Shown: piece after piece, positions 1 through 6,498 of the stretch
Layout: each line of letters begins with the position of its first letter
Numbering within the stretch: position 1 is the stretch's first letter
DNA from: RBG-16-34-14 sp963798865
GTDB lineage: Bacteria; Bacteroidota; Ignavibacteria; Ignavibacteriales; Ignavibacteriaceae
DNA: 64,000 nucleotides
Assembly (NCBI GenBank): GCA_963798865.1
Contig: CAWCVZ010000004.1
Location: 806,001-870,000 of the forward strand
Direction: 5' to 3'
Notes under the pieces: model-generated
The model's database searches: none
What the model was told of the DNA's origin: nothing
The model's input: only the letters and a program-made list of their open reading frames with translations
Position numbers and translations under genes: made by a program

Positions 1-2
1 TT

Positions 3-191
3 AATATAATAGACCTTATTCTTGCAGTACAATTTGCTCCATCAAAGAGTGAGGCAAGAAGACTTGTTGTTCAGGGAGGCGTCACTATCGATGGTGAAAA
101 GATTAATGATATTAATAACGAAGTTGACATTGAAAAAGAAAAAATATTAAAAGTGGGAAAAAGGAAATTCATTAAAATAATTTCTGTTTAG
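3..191 (+). CDS. tyrS: Tyrosyl-tRNA synthetase, C-terminal S4 domain (partial)
   Basis: Only the last 62 codons are inside the window; the 5' part lies off the left edge. The translated end contains APSKSEARRLVVQGGV followed by a TIDGEKI segment, the RNA-binding S4 fold that closes bacterial TyrRS. TyrRS charges tRNA-Tyr in the cytoplasm. The catalytic HIGH/KMSKS part is not visible, so the call rests on the S4 tail alone; another S4-ended protein is possible but less likely because the segment finishes right after the S4 fold as TyrRS does. The stop is at 189-191, and the next gene's ribosome binding site starts immediately after it, suggesting cotranscription. Confidence 0.8.
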   Translation, partial: NIIDLILAVQFAPSKSEARRLVVQGGVTIDGEKINDINNEVDIEKEKILKVGKRKFIKIISV

Positions 192-206
192 AAAGGAGAT
201 GATAAT

Positions 207-752
207 TTGTATGTACCAACACGAATATTCTTTACAAAAGGAGTTGGAAGACATAAAGAGTACCTTAGTTCTTTTGAACTGGCTTTAAGATCTGCCGGAA
301 TTGAAATATGCAACCTTGTAACAGTGAGCAGCATTTTCCCCCCGAACTGCAAAAGGATTACAAAAGAAGAAGGGCTAAAAGAACTTCAGCCGGGACAAAT
401 AACTTTTTCAGTTATGGCACGAATTGCTACCAATGAACCTAACAGGCTTATAGCTTCATCTATTGGTGTGGCTTTACCGGCGGATACAAACGCATACGGG
501 TATCTTTCAGAGCATCATCCATTCGGGCAAACTGAAAAAACTGCCGGTGAATATGCTGAAGACCTGGCTGCTACCATGCTTGCTACTACTCTTGGAGTTG
601 AATTTGATTCTGAAAAAGACTGGAGTGAAAGAGAAAATATTTATAAGATGTCCGGAAAGATTGTACGCTCTTTCAACATAACACAATCTGCCGAAGGTGA
701 TAAAAATGGTTTATGGACTACAGTAATAGCTGCAGGAATTCTGCTTCCTTAA
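207..752 (+). CDS. Pyruvoyl-dependent arginine decarboxylase
   Basis: This enzyme decarboxylates arginine to agmatine, the first step of one polyamine route. The 181-aa length fits the PvlArgDC family. Near residues 39-46 the protein reads TVSSIFPP, the self-cleavage site where the chain is cut between the two serines (S41/S42) and the second serine becomes the catalytic pyruvoyl group. Downstream YGYLSEHHPFGQ matches the conserved GY-x-SEHH region. The start is TTG at 207, chosen because GGAGAT lies just upstream at 195-200 and the family N-terminus (YVPTRIFFTKG) begins right there. It follows tyrS by 15 bases and precedes terC by 15 bases, so the three probably share a transcript. No other polyamine gene is visible. 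Confidence 0.93.
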   Translation: MYVPTRIFFTKGVGRHKEYLSSFELALRSAGIEICNLVTVSSIFPPNCKRITKEEGLKELQPGQITFSVMARIATNEPNRLIASSIGVALPADTNAYGYLSEHHPFGQTEKTAGEYAEDLAATMLATTLGVEFDSEKDWSERENIYKMSGKIVRSFNITQSAEGDKNGLWTTVIAAGILLP

Positions 753-767
753 AAATGAGGTTAATAA

Positions 768-1712
768 TTGTTTGGCGAATTTACGTTCTGGATATTTTTC
801 TGGATTTTAGTTGCAATTTTATTTTACATAGATCTGTATGTAACGGATCATCGCAGGGGTGTAATAACATTAAAGTCTAGTTTAAAATGGAGCGGTATCT
901 GGATTCTTACCGCCCTGCTTTTCAATGTTTTTATTTATTTTTACCTTGAAGATGGACATAAGAAAGCTCTTGAATTTATAACCGGCTATCTTGTAGAATA
1001 TTCACTTTCGGTTGATAACCTGTTTGTTTTCCTCCTGATATTCAGGGTAATGAAAGTTTCTTCTGAAAATCAGCCGCAAATACTTAAATGGGGAATAATC
1101 AGTGCAATAATTTTCAGGATTGCTTTTATTTTTCTTGGCGTCGGATTAATAAAACTTTTCCACCCGGTTATATACTTTTTTGCATTAATCCTTTTATATG
1201 CTGCCTATAAAATGGCTTTTGGAGGTGATTACGAAGTTAAGCCTGAAGGTAATCCCTTAGTAAAGTTTGCAGAAAAATATTTTAAGCTTGATTCAGGTGA
1301 TAACGGGAGAAAGTTCTTTATAAAGAAAAAAAATAAAATTTATATGACAAATCTTTTTCTTACACTTCTAATAATCGAATCTACCGACATTGTTTTTGCA
1401 GTTGATTCCATTCCTGCTATAATTGCAATTACAAGAGATGAGTTCATTATAATCTCTTCAAACATATTTGCCATTCTCGGGTTACGTGCACTTTACTTTT
1501 CGCTGGCAGGAATTGTTAATCTCTTTGCTTACCTCAAGTATGGGGTTGCTATTGTATTGTTTTATGTTGGGATAAAAATGATCATATCGGATTTTTATGA
1601 AATCCCAACTGTTATTTCTTTCTGTGTTATTATTGCCTGCCTTGGAGGTTCAGTTGTTCTATCAATTCTTAAAAGGAAATCTTCTTTACAAGAAGACCGG
1701 AAAAGTGAATAA
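768..1712 (+). CDS. TerC-family integral membrane protein
   Basis: A 314-aa protein with about nine hydrophobic segments spread over its whole length. The two TerC repeats are recognisable: EYSLSVDNLFVF around residues 76-87 and ESTDIVFAVDSIPA around residues 203-216, with the acidic residues thought to handle metal ions. Family members (TerC, Alx, MeeF-like) are linked to Mn2+ export, tellurite resistance or metal loading of exported proteins; the precise substrate here cannot be read from sequence. The start is TTG at 768, with TGAGG a few bases upstream. It is the last gene of the short rightward run with tyrS and the arginine decarboxylase. Its 3' end overlaps the opposite-strand symporter fragment by 44 bases, so the two genes converge. 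Confidence 0.9.
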   Translation: MFGEFTFWIFFWILVAILFYIDLYVTDHRRGVITLKSSLKWSGIWILTALLFNVFIYFYLEDGHKKALEFITGYLVEYSLSVDNLFVFLLIFRVMKVSSENQPQILKWGIISAIIFRIAFIFLGVGLIKLFHPVIYFFALILLYAAYKMAFGGDYEVKPEGNPLVKFAEKYFKLDSGDNGRKFFIKKKNKIYMTNLFLTLLIIESTDIVFAVDSIPAIIAITRDEFIIISSNIFAILGLRALYFSLAGIVNLFAYLKYGVAIVLFYVGIKMIISDFYEIPTVISFCVIIACLGGSVVLSILKRKSSLQEDRKSE

Positions 1713-2127
1713 TAACTGCAAAGAATAATCCAACCAGCATTGGTTCAATTATATAAATGTCATAGCTAAATTTATTCCTTAAGAAATACCACGCGGTACT
1801 TGAAGCTAGTGCGATTAACATTTCTGCAATAATTATTTTTTTATTAACTCTTAAGGAAGGATAATAAGAACTTATAACAGGAAGTATTATTGCAGGTATG
1901 CAAAGCGAACCTATTGTATACCAGATTTCAATTACTGAAGGTATTGTGTATGCGAGTATTACCGCAATTATTCCTGAGATAGCCAGTCCTGCAACGGTGT
2001 AAGATTTTAACCGTGTTTCTTCTTGCATCTTTTGATAGCCTGAAAATAAAATCTCTTCCGATAGTTGTTGCGCTAAGAAATAAAAAACTATTTGCTGTGG
2101 ACATAATTGTAGCAAACATTGCCGCAT
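1669..2127 (-). pseudogene. SSS-family sodium:solute symporter, C-terminal fragment
   Basis: This is the C-terminal piece of the symporter whose main part lies at 1928-3028. The useful part begins near forward position 2040 with residues YQKMQEETRLKSY, followed by four hydrophobic helices (GLAISGIIAVILAYTIP and later segments). The first 40 or so residues of this open frame are a shadow of the other frame, so the true junction is a one-base indel near 2035-2045, where GRDFIFR in one frame passes to YQKMQEE in this frame. It carries no independent start and is not a gene of its own. Its end overlaps terC on the other strand. Confidence 0.7.
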
Positions 2128-3028
2128 AAAAAATTCCTTTTAGTCCATTTGGAAGTACAATTTCAGAAAGTAATGGATAAGCTGTCATAGGTGACTTTAA
2201 ATCGGGCAATAGCGCCCTTGCATAAAGTCCTGTTGATGTTGTAAGAAAATCAAATAAAAACCAGAAAAATATTGAAATGATTATTCCCTTCATTGCAACA
2301 TTTCCATCTTTTGCAGCATAACATCGTTGATGAAAACCGGGATCTGCAAACGTCCACAATGCAATTAAAAACCATATTATTATAAAAGTTATTGAAGTTC
2401 CGCCATCTAATTTGAGGTGATTGGGGGGAAGAGCTTTTGTCAGATAATCTAATCCTCCTGCAGAATTATAAGAGAAAATAAAAATCAATATGAAACCGGC
2501 AAACATTATAAAGAATTGAATTGCATCGGTATATAGATCGGCTTTAAAACCTCCACGGAATAAATAAATAAGTGAAAGAAGAAGTCCTATTACAAGGCTG
2601 TAAACAATATCAATATTAAAGATAAGGGAAATAAGATTTGCGGTCATTAAAATATAAGGTGCGGGTGAAACGAGTAAAAAAACAATTACTGCAGAAAGAA
2701 GCCCCGTTCCCTTTCCATAAACTTCAGTAAGTTTATCCGGAATAGTAAAAAGAGAAGCTTTCCTGATTTTTTTTGCAAAGAATATTGCAAATAGAAGAGC
2801 AAAAATATAGTAAGGAAAACCTTGAGTAAACCAGCTTACAATGCCATATCTGTAAGTGAATTCTCCAACACCTAAAATTCCGCCATACCAGGTGGAAACT
2901 GTAGTTAAAACAAATAATTTTAGACCAACATTTCTGCCTGACAGGAGATAATCATCTGCTTCGTCGGAATATTTTCTTCCTGCCCAAAAGCCAACACCAA
3001 TAACTACCAGGAAAAAGAAAATATATTG
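1928..3028 (-). pseudogene. SSS-family sodium:solute symporter (candidate thiamine or precursor transporter), main fragment
   Basis: The frame is open from 3028 down to 1928 and encodes typical SSS helices. It starts with VVIGVGFWAGRKYSDEADDY, includes WYGGILGVGEFTYRYG and FADPGFHQRCYAAKD, and ends near MSTANSFLFLSATTIGRD. The probable original start is ATG at 3058-3060 (MLSL...), but at least two indels between 3025 and 3055 break the frame there, and another near 2040 passes it to the 1669-2127 fragment. The family couples Na+ to uptake of small solutes. It is the last gene in a leftward series after the TPP riboswitch, a TonB-dependent receptor and thiamine pyrophosphokinase, so I infer thiamine or a thiamine precursor as substrate. 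Indels sit at runs of A or T, so sequence error is as likely as decay. Confidence 0.75.
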
Positions 3029-3113
3029 TTAGAATATCAATTGGACTTAAGAGAAAGCATTTGACTTTGCAGTATTAAAATTTCTTACAACGAAAATTAA
3101 TCCCCCTGTAATT

Positions 3114-3701
3114 TTAAGATTTAACTTTTTCAGATAAAGCAGCATTACTTGTACTTTCCTTTTCACCGAAAGGCAGGATGGTATTTTTTAAAGGATATTT
3201 CAATCCCATTGAAGTAATTTTTGTTTTCTTATCAAATCCATACAAAGAAATTATCTCACCGGGAAAAGTTTTTAATTCAACTTTTCCTTTGATAGGGAGT
3301 AAGCAAGATTCTTCAGCAATAAATTTTAATTTTATTTTATCAAAGAACTTAATTACAATTCCGAGATTACAAAATGTATGATCGAGCCTGTTGCCTGTAA
3401 CTCCTAACAAAACTGCTTCATTAAATCCTTTTTTAATTGCAAACTTCAGACATTTTTCAACATCGGTATCATTCTGTCTTTTCAGTTTTATAATTTTTGA
3501 TTTTCCTGTATAAAATTTAATTGTGCTTTCAGTTATAGAATCAAAATCGCCAATAATAAAGTCAGGAATAAGACCAAGAATTCTTTGCCTTATTTGCACC
3601 GCCATCTGCACAAATAAGAGTTGAGTAATTCTTCTTTTGCAGAAATTAATTACACTTTTTTCAGGAGGTTTTCCATTAGCGAGTATTATGCATTTTTTCA
3701 A
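3114..3701 (-). CDS. Thiamine pyrophosphokinase (two compensating frameshifts)
   Basis: The enzyme transfers pyrophosphate from ATP to thiamine to give TPP. Motifs seen are KKCIILANG at the N-terminus, PDFIIGDFDSI and KRQNDTDVEKCLKFA (substrate and Mg2+ site), and GVTGNRLDHTFCNL. The frame stays open, but between about 3575 and 3650 the printed frame is wrong: the neighbouring frame reads STLICADGGANKA, the expected TPK motif, so a pair of compensating indels is present. A TTG at 3701 with AGTAGG upstream is the best start. The open frame extends to 3791, but that extension has no TPK character. It lies between the TonB receptor and the SSS symporter, consistent with a thiamine salvage operon. 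Confidence 0.82.
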   Translation of the reverse strand: MKKCIILANGKPPEKSVINFCKRRITQLLFVQMAVQIRQRILGLIPDFIIGDFDSITESTIKFYTGKSKIIKLKRQNDTDVEKCLKFAIKKGFNEAVLLGVTGNRLDHTFCNLGIVIKFFDKIKLKFIAEESCLLPIKGKVELKTFPGEIISLYGFDKKTKITSMGLKYPLKNTILPFGEKESTSNAALSEKVKS

Positions 3702-3816
3702 TATGTACAAACCTACTATTCTGTCATGTCGAATCTTTGAGTCTTCGTGCCTTGTGGCTAACTTAAATGCCACCAAGTATCCAGTGCACATGATTCACAC
3801 TAAATGAGAAATAAAA

Positions 3817-4932
3817 TTACAATCCTAATTGCAATCCACTAAGAAAATTTCTTTCTGCTGCCGGGAAAAATTCATTGCCGATTGCAAATGCTGAATATAA
3901 ATTATCAAAAATATTATTTACCTGGAGAAATATTTTTGAAGGACTGAGAGAATCAAAAAATTAATTTCATAGCTTCCTAAAAAATCTGCGACAAAATAAG
4001 CTTCGTTTTTATTATCTGAATAACTGACAAAACCCGGGATACTGATTTAAATAAGAAGCAATATTTTTATCATAATTATCAGAATAAAAATTTCCGACAT
4101 ATTTTCCTGTTAAGCTAAAATATAACCCTGCATATTTAAAATTGATTCCAAAGTTTGCAAGAAAATCAGGGAAACCGCTAATCCTGTTTCCATTTAATTC
4201 AATGAATTATTTGAATCGAGAAAAAATTTTCCTTTATTAATAGTGTTCTTACTGTACGTTGCATTCCCAAATATTTCCAGGTATTCAACCGGTTTTATTA
4301 ATAGCAGAAGTTTCAATCCCCTGGTGAATCAGTTTTATCAACATTTCCTGTAACCGGCTGACCAAATCTATCAACTTGTCCATTTGCAACAATCTCATTA
4401 TTGAAAAGCATATAAAAAACATTTAAAGAAATGTATTAAATTTTTTGTATTGAAAGAAGTCCCAATTTCAAAATCATTCATTGTTTCAGGTTTAACAAGA
4501 GGTTCATTAAAATTATAAGAACCATCTGCATTTTGTTGAAACTGAGGTGCGGCTCCTCCGCTTGATTCGGCAGCATCATAATAATTATTCAGTCTTGGTT
4601 CTCTTGATACTCTTGCAAAAGAAAAATAAATATTCTGAAAGGGATTAAGATTATAATTTATTCCCGACTCTAGGGTTAATAAAAGTATCGTTTACTGAAA
4701 AATCATTCCCGACATATTTTTCATTATAAATTCTGTATTTATGATAAGCAATCTGTATTTCTCCAAGGAAATTTAAATTTATCATTTAGTTTATAGGATT
4801 CATGACAAAAATCCGTTTAATTATATTATTACTTCCGTTAAAAAATAATAGTAATAATCTTTAGTCAGACCTGCAGGAAGATTTTCACCAAAATTAATTG
4901 CTCCCCAGTGATTTGATTTATGAAAACGAAAT
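3817..4932 (-). pseudogene. TonB-dependent receptor, C-terminal barrel remnant in shifting frames
   Basis: No single frame is open here, but stitched leftward translation continues the receptor at 4933-6288. Just after the break one frame gives GGEFRFHKSNHWGAINFGEN and then DYYYYF. Near the end another gives VNNIFDNLYSAFAIGNEFF and finishes with SGLQLGL and a stop at 3817-3819, a typical TonB-receptor C-terminal strand. Several indels therefore lie in about 1.1 kb. The stretch encodes outer-membrane beta strands and contains no separate gene. Between its stop and the TPK start there are about 115 bases that look noncoding. Confidence 0.72.
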
Positions 4933-6288
4933 TCACCTCCGACAATAAATTCTCCGTTTTGTATGTTTCCAGCTTAATCTGGGAATCCAGCCAAACTGAG
5001 TATTTTCCACCTGTGCTCTTATAAGAACATTGCCGGGGTTTTGAGTTGGATTAAATCCAAATTCCTGAGTTAATCTTAAATAAGTGGTATCAGCCCAGGA
5101 ACCATCGAAATCAAAAAAACCATCTCCTTCAACAAGGAAAAAAGCTGAGTTTAATGTAACATTATTATTTAATTTTAATTCATTAAGAAGTTCATAATGA
5201 GGCTGTGAGAAATTTTCAATTTCAACAGGTCTTCTCGTTAAAGTATAAGTATAACCTGATTCATCTGCTTCCCAATAAGAATAATTTTCCCTTCTTAATT
5301 TTTTATTTTTAATTGTAAATTTTGGTAACCCTGTATAAGCTAGTCCATCTTCAATAGGTCCGCCAAAAAAATTAATTTGTGTTGTAAGATTTTCATCATA
5401 TCTCACAGCAGACAGATGATAAGAATTAAATTTAACCCATGAATTATTTCTGTAACCGCCTGATAGTATTTGTCCAAGCTTTGCATAAACAGAATATTTA
5501 TTATCAATTAATCCGCTTGAAAAAGAAGCTGAATATTTTCTTGTATTATAACTTCCGATAGAAGCAGAAATTTCAGCTTTAGGTTCGTTAGAAAAAACAG
5601 AAGTAATAATATTTATTGAACCGCCGATTGCCGGATAACCAAGTGCACCGCTTCCGGCACCTCTTTGCACTTGAATAAGATCGGTGCTTGAAAGAATGTC
5701 GGGAAAATCAAGCCAGTAAACATTATGATCTTCAGGATCATTTTGAGGAATACCGTTTATCGAAACTGAGATCCTTCGCTGGTCAAATCCCCTAATATTT
5801 AAATAGTTATACCCGATTCCATTTCCTCCTTCTGAGTAAAATGTAGTTGAAGGAAGATAACTCAGGAATTCAGGGATATCCTGAACAGTATAATTTTCTT
5901 CAATTTTTTTCCTGTTCAGTTTTTCAAAAGTTACAGGTGTAATTCCTTCTTCACCAAGACTGCTTTCAACAAAAACTGTTTGGGAAGGTATTATTTGAGG
6001 TGATAATCTTATCGATATGATCTTGTCAAAATCATTTTTTCTGATTAAATATTTTTCCGGTTTATAACCAACATAGGTTATAACAATAACATCACCCTCA
6101 GAAATATTCCGTAAAACAAAATCTCCATTTCCATCAGTTGATGTTCCAATACTTCCATTCCCTTCTAAAAGAACGTTAGCTTTAGGTAAAGGCTTATTTG
6201 TTTCTGAATCAAAAACTTTTCCCTTTATTGTATCCTGAGCAAATACAGAACCATTTAAAATGGAAAAAAGAATGACTAAATATTTCAT
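4933..6288 (-). CDS. TonB-dependent outer-membrane receptor, probable thiamine uptake, N-terminal part (frameshifted)
   Basis: The ATG at 6286-6288 (MKYLVILFSILNGSVFAQ, a signal peptide ending in FAQ) is preceded by GAGGG. Upstream in-frame codons run through a terminator hairpin and are not coding. The order is signal peptide, a carboxypeptidase-regulatory-like domain (GKVFDSETNKPLPKANVLLE), then a plug domain with YNYLNIRGFDQRRISVSING and LIQVQRGAGSGALGYPAIGG, then barrel strands. The frame breaks near 4960-4985, after FGWIPRLSWKHT, and the barrel continues in other frames to 3817. The TPP riboswitch immediately upstream and the TPK gene downstream indicate that it imports thiamine or a related compound across the outer membrane, like the riboswitch-controlled receptors known in Bacteroidetes. 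Confidence 0.88.
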   Translation of the reverse strand: MKYLVILFSILNGSVFAQDTIKGKVFDSETNKPLPKANVLLEGNGSIGTSTDGNGDFVLRNISEGDVIVITYVGYKPEKYLIRKNDFDKIISIRLSPQIIPSQTVFVESSLGEEGITPVTFEKLNRKKIEENYTVQDIPEFLSYLPSTTFYSEGGNGIGYNYLNIRGFDQRRISVSINGIPQNDPEDHNVYWLDFPDILSSTDLIQVQRGAGSGALGYPAIGGSINIITSVFSNEPKAEISASIGSYNTRKYSASFSSGLIDNKYSVYAKLGQILSGGYRNNSWVKFNSYHLSAVRYDENLTTQINFFGGPIEDGLAYTGLPKFTIKNKKLRRENYSYWEADESGYTYTLTRRPVEIENFSQPHYELLNELKLNNNVTLNSAFFLVEGDGFFDFDGSWADTTYLRLTQEFGFNPTQNPGNVLIRAQVENTQFGWIPRLSWKHTKRRIYCRR

Positions 6289-6323
6289 CGTACCCTCGCT
6301 GTTTGCCGATTGGCAGATTAAAT

Positions 6324-6346
6324 AAAAAAAGCCGTCAGAAACGGCT
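6324..6346 (-). terminator. Rho-independent terminator of the TPP riboswitch expression platform
   Basis: On the minus strand the RNA reads AGCCGT, a five-base loop, ACGGCT and then seven U residues. It sits between the TPP aptamer and the receptor start codon. Its 5' arm, with the preceding UUUU, can instead pair with the 3' arm of aptamer stem P1 (AAACGGGCUAAAA) with one bulged G. This gives a clear antiterminator alternative. I infer transcription attenuation: TPP bound leads to the terminator, TPP absent leads to the antiterminator and read-through. Confidence 0.88.
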
Positions 6347-6364
6347 AAAATTTTAATCATTCTT

Positions 6365-6452
6365 TTAGCCCGTTTTCCTACGCTGGTATTATCCAGATCA
6401 GGTTTCAGGGTATATTCTCAGTCCTGCAACAAGGACACCCCTAACGGCTAAT
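6365..6452 (-). promoter_or_regulatory. TPP riboswitch (thi box)
   Basis: Read leftward, the element contains the conserved thi-box blocks in order: GGGGTGTCC, GGACTGAGA, ATACCCTGAA-CCTGAT (here with one extra A), CTGGATAATACCAGCGTAGG-AA. Outer stem P1 is formed by TTAGCC at the 5' end (forward 6446-6451) and GGGCTAA at the 3' end (forward 6365-6371). These blocks make the TPP-binding aptamer unambiguous. It lies about 80 bases before the TonB-receptor start and is followed by a terminator hairpin, so it controls the receptor and probably the downstream TPK and SSS symporter genes. Confidence 0.97.
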
Positions 6453-6498
6453 CAATAAATATTTTTAAGAACTTAAAAGAGAAAATAATTCTAATGTG

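Noticed and set aside
3702..3816. Open frame upstream of thiamine pyrophosphokinase that contains words like CCACAAGGCACGAAGA
   Set aside because: No TPK homology in this part and it looks like a degenerate intergenic repeat; copy number cannot be judged from one window, so I did not list it as a repeat.
6289..6360. In-frame upstream extension of the TonB receptor (MIKILAVSDG...)
   Set aside because: It runs through the riboswitch terminator hairpin and lacks a ribosome binding site; the ATG at 6286-6288 has GAGGG and a proper signal peptide.
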